A program made the position numbers and the translations under genes. Below are positions 7,878-17,158 of a stretch of DNA of 64,000 bases, piece after piece (within the stretch, counting starts at the first letter, position 1; each line of letters opens with the position of its first letter). The stretch is from Noviluteimonas caseinilytica (GTDB taxonomy: Bacteria; Pseudomonadota; Gammaproteobacteria; Xanthomonadales; Xanthomonadaceae): positions 2,542,001-2,606,000 of the forward strand of contig NZ_AP024545.1 of the NCBI RefSeq assembly GCF_018406605.1. Reading direction: 5' to 3'. The notes below the pieces were generated by a model. It searched no databases. It was not told the origin of the DNA and saw only the letters and a list, made by a program, of their open reading frames with translations.

Positions 7878-8687
7878 TTATTTCTCGACGAACGCCCGCT
7901 CGAACACGTAATCCCCCGGCACGCCGATGCGCGGCGCGGCGACGAAACCGCGCTTGTCCAGCAACCCGCGGAAATCCGCCAGCATCTGCGGGCTGCCGCA
8001 GATCATCGCGCGGTCGCGTGCGGGATCGAGCGGCTCGATGCGCAGGTGATCCATCATCCGCCCGCTGTCCATCAACTCGGTCAGCCGCCCGCGTTGGTCG
8101 CGGCCGCCGAAGTCGAACCCTTCACGCGACACCGCCGGGTAATACAGCAACTGCTTCCCGATCTGCTCGCCCAGGAATTCGTGGTGCGGCAATTCGTTGA
8201 CGATGTAGTCGCGATACGCGAGGTCGCGCGCGTTGCGCACGCCGTGGCACAGGATCACGCGCTCGAAGCGTTCGTACGTCGCCGGGTCCTTGATGACGGC
8301 CAGCCACGGCGCGAAGCCGGTGCCGGTGCCGAGCAGGTACAGGTTGCGCCCCGGATGCAGGTCGTGGATCAGCAGCGTGCCCGTGGGCTTGCGCCCGATC
8401 AGCAGCGCATCGCCGGGCTGGATGTGCTGCAGCCGCGAGGTCAGCGGACCGTCCTGCACCTTGATGCTGAAGAACTCGAGTTGTTCTTCCCAGTTCGCGC
8501 TGGCGATCGAATACGCGCGCAGCAGCGGACGCGTGCTGCCGTCGGGCTGCGCGACGGGCAGGCCGATCATGACGAACTGGCCGTTCTCGAAACGGAAACC
8601 ATCGTCGCGCGTGGTGGTGAAACTGAAATACGCGTCCGTCCAGTGACGGACATCCAGCACGGTCTCGGTGCCGAAGGGGGAGGACAT
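7878..8687 (-). CDS. fpr: Ferredoxin-NADP+ reductase
   Basis: This 269-residue flavoprotein has the FAD motif RAYSIAS (in LLRAYSIASANWEE) and the NADP motif GTGTGFAPWLAVI. The near-C-terminal CGSPQML element and the final aromatic-containing tail (FVEK) are typical of bacterial-type FNR. It exchanges electrons between NADPH and ferredoxin or flavodoxin and is often tied to oxidative-stress repair and Fe-S assembly. The chosen ATG at 8687 gives an N-terminus that matches the family (MSSPFGTETVLDVRHW). It lies 32 bases downstream of ubiB on the same strand, so the two may be co-transcribed. Confidence 0.93.
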   Translation of the reverse strand: MSSPFGTETVLDVRHWTDAYFSFTTTRDDGFRFENGQFVMIGLPVAQPDGSTRPLLRAYSIASANWEEQLEFFSIKVQDGPLTSRLQHIQPGDALLIGRKPTGTLLIHDLHPGRNLYLLGTGTGFAPWLAVIKDPATYERFERVILCHGVRNARDLAYRDYIVNELPHHEFLGEQIGKQLLYYPAVSREGFDFGGRDQRGRLTELMDSGRMMDHLRIEPLDPARDRAMICGSPQMLADFRGLLDKRGFVAAPRIGVPGDYVFERAFVEK

Positions 8688-8719
8688 GGGGGCGAGCGGG
8701 CTTGCGGGGGACGCGGATT

Positions 8720-10402
8720 CTAGCGCGGCCCGCGCTCTTCCTTCGGGCGCGCCTTGTGGTCGCGGCGCAGCGAACTCCACACCAGCATCAGGCCCACGCC
8801 CGTGCCGATCAGGAACAGCACCAGCGCCAGCGCCGGATACCCGAACAGCTTGATGCCCGGCGTCTCCACCTTCATCAGGATCGCCGAGGCCAGGATCAGC
8901 GCGGCGGTGATCACGCCGGCGCTGATGCGGTTGGCGATCTTCTGCAGGTTCTCCATCAGCTGCGAGTCGTCCAGGCCGCCGAGGTTCACGGTGAGGCGGT
9001 TCTCGGCGAGCAGCGACAGGATGTCGGACACCTTGCGCGGCGACTCGCGCACCAGCGCCTGCATTTCCATCATCTCGTTGGCGAGGTTGGCCGGCGAGAA
9101 CGATTGCTTGATGCGCTCGCGCATCACGTGCTGGATGTGCGTCTCGACGATCGCCTTGACGTCCAGCTGCGGATCCAGCGCGAAGGCCACCTGTTCGAGG
9201 TTGAGCAGCGTCTTGCCCAGCAGGCTGAGTTCCGGCGGCGTGCGCAGGCCGCACGCGGTGGCGATGCGCACCAGTTCGACGACCAGGCGGCCTTCGGACA
9301 AGGATTGCGAACCCGAGTGCGCGGCATAGCGCGACACCAGCTGGCCGATCTCGCGGACGAAACGCTCCTGGTCGAAATCGTCCAGCCGCGTCCCCATCGC
9401 GATCGATTCGTTCGCCACTTCTTCGCCGCGGCCATCCACGCAGGCGAACAGCAGCTTGAGCAGGCGCTCGCGTTGTTTCGGTGGGACGTGCGCGATCATG
9501 CCGAGGTCGAACAGGCCCAGGCGGCCGTCGTTCGTCACCAGCAGGTTGCCCGGGTGCGGATCGGCGTGGATCTCGCCGTGCACGAACATCTGGTCGAGGT
9601 AACCGCGCAGCAGCGCCTCGCCGAGTTTGCCGAGGTCCTGTTCGGTGCGGCGGATGCCCGACAGTTCGGTGGCCTTGACGCCGTGCACCAGGTCCATCGT
9701 GAGCACGCGCGTGGCGCACAGGTCGCGGATCGGCTGCGGCACGAACAATTCGGGATACGCGGTGAAGTGGTCCGCGAAGCGCGCGAGGTTTTCCGCTTCG
9801 ATGCGGTAATCCAGTTCAGCCAGCAGCGTCTTGCGGAACTCGTGCACCCAGTCGGCGAAGCGGATGCGCCGGCCGATGTCCGTCATGCGATCGGCCTTGT
9901 CGGCCATCGCGGCGAGCGTGTCGAGGTCGGCGCGGATCAGTTCCGCCACGCCGGGGCGCTGCACTTTCACCGCCACTTCGCGGCCGTCGCGCAATTCGGC
10001 CCGATACACCTGCGCGAGCGATGCCGCACCGATCGGCACTTCGTCGAAGCGCACGAACGCCTTGCTGATGCGCACGCCCAGTTCGTCCTCGATCACCGGC
10101 CGGATGGCTTCGAACGGCGCGGGCGCCACTTCGTCCTGCATGCGCTGCAGGGCGACGAGGTAGGCGGGCGGCACCATGTCGGGCCGCGTCGACAGCGCCT
10201 GGCCGATCTTGATGAAGGTGGGGCCGAGCGCCTCGAGGTCGTCGACGAACTCTTCGGGGGCGCCGGCTTCGATCTCGGTGTCGTCCGTCGGCAGCGACGC
10301 CGAATCCAGGTCGATGCCGGTGAACACGCCCGCGCCGCGATACCGCAGGAGGAAGCGGAGGATCTGTGCGCTGCGCGCGAGGTTCGGGGAATGCCCATTC
10401 AT
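8720..10402 (-). CDS. ubiB: UbiB/ABC1 atypical kinase-like protein, ubiquinone biosynthesis
   Basis: The 560-residue protein has the UbiB signature KIGQALSTR (65-73), the Ala-rich nucleotide loop GAASLAQV (125-132) and Lys146 in VAVKVQRP. Later come HADPHPGN, the catalytic-loop equivalent, and FDLGM. Two hydrophobic helices near the C-terminus (about 490-545) anchor it in the membrane, as in known UbiB. The family supports coenzyme Q synthesis, probably by extracting lipid intermediates with ATPase activity. It stands alone here, away from ubiE/ubiJ, so an AarF-type paralogue with another lipid role is possible. Confidence 0.9.
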   Translation of the reverse strand: MNGHSPNLARSAQILRFLLRYRGAGVFTGIDLDSASLPTDDTEIEAGAPEEFVDDLEALGPTFIKIGQALSTRPDMVPPAYLVALQRMQDEVAPAPFEAIRPVIEDELGVRISKAFVRFDEVPIGAASLAQVYRAELRDGREVAVKVQRPGVAELIRADLDTLAAMADKADRMTDIGRRIRFADWVHEFRKTLLAELDYRIEAENLARFADHFTAYPELFVPQPIRDLCATRVLTMDLVHGVKATELSGIRRTEQDLGKLGEALLRGYLDQMFVHGEIHADPHPGNLLVTNDGRLGLFDLGMIAHVPPKQRERLLKLLFACVDGRGEEVANESIAMGTRLDDFDQERFVREIGQLVSRYAAHSGSQSLSEGRLVVELVRIATACGLRTPPELSLLGKTLLNLEQVAFALDPQLDVKAIVETHIQHVMRERIKQSFSPANLANEMMEMQALVRESPRKVSDILSLLAENRLTVNLGGLDDSQLMENLQKIANRISAGVITAALILASAILMKVETPGIKLFGYPALALVLFLIGTGVGLMLVWSSLRRDHKARPKEERGPR

Positions 10403-10461
10403 GCGGGCAGCGTAGACGCGCGGGCGTCAATGGGATTTCACCCGGGGTGGGGAATGGGGCG

Positions 10462-13400
10462 CTATCGCGTCGCCGGACGCGCCACTTCCGCGAAATTGTC
10501 CCGGGGCCGCACGTCCACGAGCAGGGCGCGCGGATCCACGCCGACGTACCCCGGTTCGCGCGGCACCGTCACCAGGAGTGTCTGCGTCGCGCGGGTGATC
10601 CGGTGCTTCGCCAGCCACATCGGCTTGCCCGGAATCACCTGGCCGTTTTCCTGCTTCTGCGCCGGGCCGGGGTACACGCCGATCTCGACCCATTCGTCGA
10701 GTGGGCGCTCGATTTCCGCGCCCGCGTCGTCGACCAGCAGCTTGCGCGCACGTACGTCCACGGCGACCTGCCAACGACCGTCGGGCGTTCTGGTCGCCTT
10801 GGCCTGCGTCGCGGAGAGCTCCCAATACGTGTTGGCGGCGAACAGGTCGTGCAACACCGGTTGGTACTGCCTCGGCGTGACCGCCTGCAATTCGCGATAC
10901 AGGTCCAGCGTGGTCGCCAAGGGCGTGCTGCCCGGCGGGTGTGCCTCCAGCAATCGGCGCAGCGCGAGGTTCACCTGGTCGCGGCCGATGTACTGGCTCA
11001 ACGCGTACATCGCCAACGGACCCTTGCGGTAGTTGAGGAACTGCTCGGTCGCCCGCAGCAGCGGCGGCGATGCGCGCGAACGCGGCACTTCGTACTCGCG
11101 GCGCATCATGTCGAGGTAGGCCTGCAACTGCGCGGAGCCCAGCGTGTCCTCGACGACCTGGGTCGCCGAATACGTGGCCATGCTTTCGATCAACAGTCCG
11201 GCGCCTTCCACGCGCGCCGGCGAGAACCGCGCGCCGCCCCACCATTGATGCGCGACTTCATGCGCGGTGACGGCGAAGACGAGGTCCAGGCCATCGGGTT
11301 CGCGCGAAGGATCCAGCAGCGCGAAGCCATCGCCGTAGTCGACGAGGCCGGGTTCGGAGTGGGCGCCGATGTCGCGCGAAGCGTTCTCGACGATGCACAG
11401 CGATCGATAGGGGTAGGGGCCGTACAGGCGCGTGTAGAGCGCGAGCGACGCACACGCGCTGCGGGCCATGGTCCCGACGATGCTGTCGTGCGCGGGATGG
11501 TGGAAGACTTCGACGCCCACGCCCTGGCATTGCGCGCGCCGCACCGAGTAGCGGGCCGAGAAGAACTGCACGTCCTCGCCGATCGGCGCGTCGCTGGCGT
11601 ACTGGAAATACCGGCGGCCGTGTTCGCGCCAACTGCGGCGCAAGGTGCCGGGCGCCAGTGCCACCTGGTCGTCGTCCGTGCCGACGATGGCATCGAACTT
11701 CATGCCTGCGTCGCCGGGTACGCCTGCGCGCGCCTTCAGGTCTTCCAGCACCGGCACGCGCGGCCGCGCGGGCAGGCCCTGCGTGAGGCGGTCGCCGGCT
11801 TCGCGCAATTCACGCGCAGGCTGGTAGCCGATGGTGGGCACGAAGTGCAGGGCGCTGATCCAGCTGCCATTGCCGACGATGGTCTCGTCCGCGCCACGAT
11901 TGCCGAAGCCCCGTGGTGCGAAGCGCACGTCGTAGTCGAGCTGCATGGACTCGCCCGGTTGAAACGGGGTGGCCAGCTTGTAAATGCGATGTCCTAGGCG
12001 CGTGTCGTCGAGCACGCGCGTCGCCGGCCGGTCGAAGCGCAGGCTGCGCGTCTCGATGCCGTCGTCGGTGGCGGTGGCCACATGGACGGTGTCGATGGCG
12101 TGCGGAGTGGCATTGACCAGGCGATAGCGACCGCGGAAATCAGCGGCGCGCTGCTTCGGGTAGAGCTCGACGCGCATGCTCGATGCCGTGACGCGCGGTT
12201 GCGGTACATCGGCGTAACGCGCGTAGCGACGTTCGTACGCGGCCTGGTTCGCCAGGCCTGCGTCGTGCGACCGGTAATGGTTGCGCACGTTGGTGTTGTA
12301 GAGGATGCCAGTGCCCAGGCCGAGCACCGCGAGGGTCGCGAACGCAGCGGTGATCATCGTCGGGCGCGTCATGCGCGCGCGGGCCAATGCCAGCCGTGCA
12401 CGAGGGTCGGATTCGCGGCCGCGCACCCACGCAAGGCGCGCCAGCACCGCCAGCAACACGGCCCAGGCGATCCAGTACGCCTTGAACGCCAGCCACGGCA
12501 GCAGCGATGCGCCGAAACCGCGGATGTCGGAGTACGACCAGTCCGGACTGGCGCCGAACACCAGCAGTTTGTGTTCGAGCCCGAGCAAGGGCGCGAACGC
12601 GATCAGCCCGTAGAGCGCCAGCGCCGCCAGCGTGCCGAGGTGCTTCTGGTTCACCACGGTGTGCACGGTCAACGCGAGCAGCGCGAACAACAGGTAGTCC
12701 GTCAGTTGCAGCCCGAGCAGGACCTTCGCGTACACGCCGATCTCGACGTGGTGGTAGCCCAGCGCGACCTGTCCGACCACGCCGGCCATGCCCAGCACGA
12801 CCATCCACGCGACCAGCAACAGTGCAAGCGCCAGGAACTTCCCGACGAAGAAGACCCAATCCGGCACCGGCGCGGTGCCGCCGATTTCGCCCATGCGCGC
12901 GTCGCGCTCGCCCCACACCAGTTCGCCGGCGTAGAAGATGATCATTAACGGAATGACCATCCACACGCGGTTGCCCGGATTGGCGAGCGCGGCGGTGAGA
13001 TACGTCAGCACGTGTTCGGTGCGCGGCAGCAACGGCACGCCGACCCAGTTCATGCGCGCGGGCACCGCGACGCAGGCGAGGAAGGCCACCAGTGCGAGCG
13101 GCGCGAACACGGTCCAGCCTTTCGCGAGCATGCGCAGCGAGCGCGACGCGACGGCGCGAAGTTGGTGCAGGTGCGTGGTGAAGCCGAAGTGGCGTTCGGC
13201 CTCCAGCGAGGAGGCGGAGATCGGTCGTGCACTGGGTGACTCGCTCGCAGCCTCCTGCGTCGCAGCCCGCGCCAACCGGTGACGCAACCGGCGACGCCCT
13301 TCCGCCGGATGGACGAGGCGAAACCGTCGATACGTGAAGCCAAGCGCCGCGAGGCCCGCGACCGCCCACAACAGGCGATTGCCGAGCAGCATGGGTTGCA

Positions 13401-14109
13401 TGCCGACCAGGCGCGTGTTCGTTTCGGTCGGCGTCCACGTATCGGACAGGTGGCTGACGATGGAAATCATCCCCACCGGGTCGAGCAACCGCGCCAGGTC
13501 CTGCTGGTGCAGCGCCACCGCGACGAACGTCGCCAGCCCCATCGAGGCGAAGAACAACACCACGCTGCCGAAGTAGCTCAGGATGGCGCGACGTCCGAGC
13601 GCGGCGAACGAAAACTGCACCGCCGTCGCGATGAACGCGTTCGGGAGCGCGATCAGCAGGTACGCCAGCGCGAAGGCCGCGGGCCGCCAGGGACCGACGA
13701 TGCCGGGTTCGACGTCGGGCCAGTGCATGCCGATCCACATACCTACCGGTGCCGCCAGCAGGATCAGGGCGTTGAGCGCATACGCCGCGAGGAAGCGGCC
13801 GGCCAGGTAATCGAACTTGCCGACCGGCGCGGAATAGCTGAGAGGATGCTGGCCCGTTTCGATATCGCGTGCGGCGGCGTCACCGGCGACGGACGCGCCG
13901 ATGAACAGCCAGAGCAGGCAGCAGACCACCGTGGTCGAGGCGATCACCAGGGGCGCGTTGACCAGCATGTAACCGTTGCGCGCGTCATCGACGTAGTTGC
14001 CCTGGATGACGCTCCAGGCCACGAAGCACAACGCAACGACCTGGAACCACGTCGCGACGCGACGTGCCTGGTACGCGAATTCGAACCGGAAGATCTTGCC
14101 GAGCTTCAT
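10462..14109 (-). CDS. ABC-2-type permease fused to an M1-family aminopeptidase
   Basis: This 1215-residue fusion starts with two ABC-2-type permease blocks (about 1-270 and 330-620), each with several helices. A periplasmic M1 peptidase domain follows from about 680 to the end. The peptidase has HEVAHQWW (zinc His950 and His954). The third ligand is probably Glu975 in ESMATYSA, spaced 20 residues beyond the motif rather than the 18 of classical M1 enzymes. I recall other proteins of this permease/peptidase type with the same HQWWG...ES(M/L)A pattern. The N-terminal start overlaps the stop of the ATPase gene by 4 bases (ATGA), so the two make one exporter. The substrate is unknown; a peptide processed on export is the obvious guess. 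Confidence 0.9.
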   Translation of the reverse strand: MKLGKIFRFEFAYQARRVATWFQVVALCFVAWSVIQGNYVDDARNGYMLVNAPLVIASTTVVCCLLWLFIGASVAGDAAARDIETGQHPLSYSAPVGKFDYLAGRFLAAYALNALILLAAPVGMWIGMHWPDVEPGIVGPWRPAAFALAYLLIALPNAFIATAVQFSFAALGRRAILSYFGSVVLFFASMGLATFVAVALHQQDLARLLDPVGMISIVSHLSDTWTPTETNTRLVGMQPMLLGNRLLWAVAGLAALGFTYRRFRLVHPAEGRRRLRHRLARAATQEAASESPSARPISASSLEAERHFGFTTHLHQLRAVASRSLRMLAKGWTVFAPLALVAFLACVAVPARMNWVGVPLLPRTEHVLTYLTAALANPGNRVWMVIPLMIIFYAGELVWGERDARMGEIGGTAPVPDWVFFVGKFLALALLLVAWMVVLGMAGVVGQVALGYHHVEIGVYAKVLLGLQLTDYLLFALLALTVHTVVNQKHLGTLAALALYGLIAFAPLLGLEHKLLVFGASPDWSYSDIRGFGASLLPWLAFKAYWIAWAVLLAVLARLAWVRGRESDPRARLALARARMTRPTMITAAFATLAVLGLGTGILYNTNVRNHYRSHDAGLANQAAYERRYARYADVPQPRVTASSMRVELYPKQRAADFRGRYRLVNATPHAIDTVHVATATDDGIETRSLRFDRPATRVLDDTRLGHRIYKLATPFQPGESMQLDYDVRFAPRGFGNRGADETIVGNGSWISALHFVPTIGYQPARELREAGDRLTQGLPARPRVPVLEDLKARAGVPGDAGMKFDAIVGTDDDQVALAPGTLRRSWREHGRRYFQYASDAPIGEDVQFFSARYSVRRAQCQGVGVEVFHHPAHDSIVGTMARSACASLALYTRLYGPYPYRSLCIVENASRDIGAHSEPGLVDYGDGFALLDPSREPDGLDLVFAVTAHEVAHQWWGGARFSPARVEGAGLLIESMATYSATQVVEDTLGSAQLQAYLDMMRREYEVPRSRASPPLLRATEQFLNYRKGPLAMYALSQYIGRDQVNLALRRLLEAHPPGSTPLATTLDLYRELQAVTPRQYQPVLHDLFAANTYWELSATQAKATRTPDGRWQVAVDVRARKLLVDDAGAEIERPLDEWVEIGVYPGPAQKQENGQVIPGKPMWLAKHRITRATQTLLVTVPREPGYVGVDPRALLVDVRPRDNFAEVARPATR

Positions 14110-15011
14110 GCGGCGGCAGCCGCGTGCGCGCCGTGCTGCCCCATGTGCCCGGCCATGGTGCTGAAGTACACGTCGGTGAGATCGGGTTCCGTCGCGTCGA
14201 AGCCGGGGCCCGGCGACGCTTCTTCGTACACGTGCACGACGGTGCGGCCACCGAGCAGGGTGGTGGAGATCACCGCGTGGTCGCGCTGCACGGCCGGCAG
14301 CGCGTCCCGTGCCACCACGCGTCGCCAGATGCGGCCGCGGAGGTGGGTCATCGCGTCCTGCGGCTGCGCTTCGAGCAGGATCCGGCCGCGGTTGATGATC
14401 GCCATGCGCGTGCACAGCTCCGAGACGTCCTCGACAATGTGCGTGGACAGGATCACCACGCTGGTTTCGCCGAGTTCGCTCAACAGGTTGAGGAAACGCA
14501 CGCGTTCGGCCGGATCGAGGCCGGCGGTGGGCTCATCGACGATCAGCAGTTTCGGGTTGCCCAGCAGCGCCACGGCCACGCCGAAGCGCTGCCGCATGCC
14601 GCCCGAATAGCCGCCGAGTTTCTGGTGGCGCACGTCCCACAGGTTCACCTGGCGCAGCAGCGATTCGACCACCTCGCGCCGCGCGCCCTTGCCGGCCATG
14701 CCTTCGAGCACGGCGAAGTGATCGAGCAGGGAATACGCGCTGGCATGCGGATAGACGCCGAATTCCTGCGGCAGGTACCCCAGGGTCTTGCGCACGTCTT
14801 CCTTGCGGTTCAACACGTCGAGCTCGCCGAGCATCGCGCTGCCGCTGTCGGCTTCCTGCAACGTCGCCAGGATGCGCATCAACGTCGACTTGCCGGCGCC
14901 GTTGGGCCCGAGCAACCCATACATGCCGACCGGGATCGTCAGGCTGACGCCATCGAGCGCCTGCACGCCATTGGGATAGGTCTTGCGGATGTCGCGGAGG
15001 GTGAGTTGCAT
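14106..15011 (-). CDS. ABC transporter ATP-binding protein, partner of the permease-peptidase
   Basis: The 301-residue ATPase carries Walker A (GPNGAGKST, 35-43), the signature YSGGMRQR (135-142), Walker B (LLIVDEP, 155-161), the D-loop GLD and the switch His (STHIVED). It is of the ABC-2 export class, like CcmA or NatA. About 80 C-terminal residues follow the nucleotide-binding domain, ending in a His/Ala-rich tail (GHMGQHGAHAAAAA). It is the first gene of a two-gene operon and is translationally coupled to the fusion permease. Confidence 0.93.
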   Translation of the reverse strand: MQLTLRDIRKTYPNGVQALDGVSLTIPVGMYGLLGPNGAGKSTLMRILATLQEADSGSAMLGELDVLNRKEDVRKTLGYLPQEFGVYPHASAYSLLDHFAVLEGMAGKGARREVVESLLRQVNLWDVRHQKLGGYSGGMRQRFGVAVALLGNPKLLIVDEPTAGLDPAERVRFLNLLSELGETSVVILSTHIVEDVSELCTRMAIINRGRILLEAQPQDAMTHLRGRIWRRVVARDALPAVQRDHAVISTTLLGGRTVVHVYEEASPGPGFDATEPDLTDVYFSTMAGHMGQHGAHAAAAA

Positions 15012-15129
15012 GGGGCCCGGGTGGATGCGAGGTCCCGGCGAGGTTCGCGGGACGCAGTGAAGCCACGGTGGGGCGTACGTGCAGCCAACGCGAAGTGACG
15101 AACGTCACCGTGACCACCATCCACCGATG

Positions 15130-15135
15130 CACAAT
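15130..15135 (+). promoter_or_regulatory. -10 box (CACAAT) directly before the DUF488 gene
   Basis: CACAAT ends 6 bases before the ATG at 15142, and no ribosome site is seen. This fits a leaderless transcript. Confidence 0.45.
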
Positions 15136-15141
15136 CCCGCC

Positions 15142-15678
15142 ATGCAGACCTTGTGGACCATCGGGCACTCGACGCGGACCTGGGACGTCTTCGTCGCGAT
15201 GCTGGGCGATGCGGGCATCGCAACCCTGGTGGACGTGCGGCGCTTCGCGGGCTCGCGGCGGCATCCGCAGTTTTCGGGCGAGGCGATGGGGCCGGCGCTG
15301 GCGGAGGCGGGCGTTGCCTATGTGCCGATGCCGGCCCTGGGCGGGCGGCGCACGCCGTCGGCGGATTCGCGCAACACCTTGTGGCGGAACGCGAGCTTCC
15401 GGGCGTATGCCGATTACATGGACACCCAGGCGTATCGCGCGGCGCATGAAGCACTGGCAGCGTTGGCCAATGCGTCACCGACGGCGGTGATGTGCGCGGA
15501 GGCCGTGTGGTGGCAGTGCCATCGCGGGCTGATTTCGGATGACTTCAAGGCGCACGGGTGGCAGGTCATGCACCTGATGGCGCCAGGGCGGGCGGAGGAA
15601 CATCCGTGGACGGGCGCGGCGCGAATCGTTGAAGGCCGGTTGCAGTACTTCGAACCGGAAACCGGTTCATTGTTCTGA
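15142..15678 (+). CDS. DUF488-family protein
   Basis: The 178-residue protein opens with the family motif TIGHSTRTWDVF and has VDVRRFAGSRRHPQFS. It ends with the CAEAVWWQCHRGLISD block, typical of DUF488. The family has conserved His, Arg and Cys residues that suggest a catalytic or nucleic-acid-linked role, but no activity is firmly known. The start at 15142 puts the first motif at residue 7; an in-frame ATG at 15127 would add five residues and overlap the -10 box. It diverges from the ABC operon across about 130 bases. Confidence 0.85.
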   Translation: MQTLWTIGHSTRTWDVFVAMLGDAGIATLVDVRRFAGSRRHPQFSGEAMGPALAEAGVAYVPMPALGGRRTPSADSRNTLWRNASFRAYADYMDTQAYRAAHEALAALANASPTAVMCAEAVWWQCHRGLISDDFKAHGWQVMHLMAPGRAEEHPWTGAARIVEGRLQYFEPETGSLF

Positions 15679-15682
15679 ACAA

Positions 15683-15710
15683 CGTCATCCCCGCCGAAGC
15701 GGGGATGACG
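15683..15710. terminator. Perfect hairpin between convergent genes
   Basis: The stem cgtcatccccgc / gcggggatgacg has a cgaa loop. It is a REP-family sequence reused where a terminator is expected, between DUF488 (+) and the efflux outer-membrane gene (-). There is no clear T-run, so termination is uncertain. Confidence 0.5.
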
Positions 15711-15718
15711 GTGACGAC

Positions 15719-17158
15719 TCACTGGCGCGCGACTTTCTCGCGCAACGGCATCCGGCCCGGCCAGCCGCCGGCCATCGCCTTGTACAGCGCGACCACGCTC
15801 GTCGTCGTGCGCGTGCGCGCATCGACGAACGCATCCTGCGCCTGCAGGCGCGTGCGTTCGGCGTCGAGGACTTCGAACAGGTCCGCGGCACCGGCTTCGT
15901 AACGCACGCGGGCCAGGCGCGCGGCATTGGCGCTGTCGACGGCGGCTTGTTCGCGATGCTGGTCTTCCACGCGCGCGCGGGCATGGATGACGAGCGCGTT
16001 CTCCGTGTCTTCCAGCGCGAGCAGCACGGTCTGGCGATAACGCGCGAGGTCGCCTTCGGCGTCGGCGTCGGCCGCCGCGATACGGGCGCGGACACGCCCC
16101 GCATCGAGGAACGACCAATCGATGCCCAGCGCGACGAGGCGGGTTTCGCTGTCGCGTTCGAACAACGCCGAGGAATCGATGGCCTGCGTGCCGATCAGCC
16201 CGCCGAGCGTGAAGCGGGGGAACAGGTCCGCCGTCGCCACGCCGATGCGCGCGGTGGCCGAGTGCAACCGCAATTCCGCGGCGGCGACGTCGGGGCGACG
16301 ACGCAGCAACGCACCGGGCGTGCCGGCATCGAGGCGATCGGGCAACGCGGGCAGCGGTGCAACGCGATCGAGGTCGGCGACCAATGCGCCCGGCGGGCGA
16401 CCGGTGAGCACGGCGAGGCGATGCTCCGACACCGCGGCCAGGGCTTCCAGCGCCGGCACGTTGGCCTGCGTGGCTTCGAGCTGCGCCCGTGCACGCGAGG
16501 TATCGAACTCCGTGCCGCGGCCCGCATCGAAGCGCGCCTGCACCAGCCGCAACGTCTCCGCCTGGTTGGCGGCGTTGTCGGTCGCGACGTGCAATCGTTC
16601 CTGCAAGCCGCGCAGTTCGAAATACGTGCGCGCGACTTCACCCACGATCGCCACCTGCGCCGCCGCGAGGTCCTGCGCCGACGCTTCCGCGCCCGCGCGT
16701 TCCGCTTCCACGTTGCGCCGCACGCGGCCGAAGAAGTCGAGCTCCCATGCCGCTTGCGCGTTCACCGAATACGACTTGTTGTCGCGGTCGGCGCGCGAGA
16801 TGCCTGCGGCCTGGTCGGCGCTCAGGCGCGTGTCGCTCGCCGTGCCTTGCGCGGTGATGGTGGGCACCTGGTCGAACCGCGCACCACGCAACAACGCATT
16901 GGCATGGTCGTAGCGCGAGAGCGCGACGCGCAGGTCGTGGTTGGCGGCGAGGGCTTCCTCGACCAGCGAGGTCAGCATCGGGTCGTTGAAGCGGCGCCAG
17001 AATTCGTCGTCGGCCGGCGTGGCCGCGACGGCGGACGGCGCTTCGGCACGCGTGAACGTGTCGGGCGCCTGCGAGGTGGGCCGCACGAAATCCGGCCCCA
17101 CCGCGCAGGCCGCCAGCAACGCGGCGGCCAGCGCAGGCACGAGGGGTTTCAAACTCAC
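15719..17158 (-). CDS. RND efflux outer-membrane lipoprotein (OprN/NodT type)
   Basis: The 479-residue TolC-family factor starts with a lipoprotein signal (lipobox LLAAC, Cys18). It then has the two repeated outer-membrane-efflux domains with long helical segments typical of NodT/OprM proteins (ELDFFGRVRRNVEAERAG; LRRRPDVAAAE). It forms the outer-membrane channel of the tripartite pump encoded just upstream. The start is GTG at 17158 and overlaps the TGA of the preceding SDR gene (GTGA), which argues for coupled translation. Position and order resemble mexEF-oprN systems. Confidence 0.93.
   Translation of the reverse strand: MSLKPLVPALAAALLAACAVGPDFVRPTSQAPDTFTRAEAPSAVAATPADDEFWRRFNDPMLTSLVEEALAANHDLRVALSRYDHANALLRGARFDQVPTITAQGTASDTRLSADQAAGISRADRDNKSYSVNAQAAWELDFFGRVRRNVEAERAGAEASAQDLAAAQVAIVGEVARTYFELRGLQERLHVATDNAANQAETLRLVQARFDAGRGTEFDTSRARAQLEATQANVPALEALAAVSEHRLAVLTGRPPGALVADLDRVAPLPALPDRLDAGTPGALLRRRPDVAAAELRLHSATARIGVATADLFPRFTLGGLIGTQAIDSSALFERDSETRLVALGIDWSFLDAGRVRARIAAADADAEGDLARYRQTVLLALEDTENALVIHARARVEDQHREQAAVDSANAARLARVRYEAGAADLFEVLDAERTRLQAQDAFVDARTRTTTSVVALYKAMAGGWPGRMPLREKVARQ

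Noticed and set aside
15683..15710. A confident rho-independent terminator
   Set aside because: The stem is perfect but lacks a T-run and is a REP family sequence, so it is listed with low confidence only.
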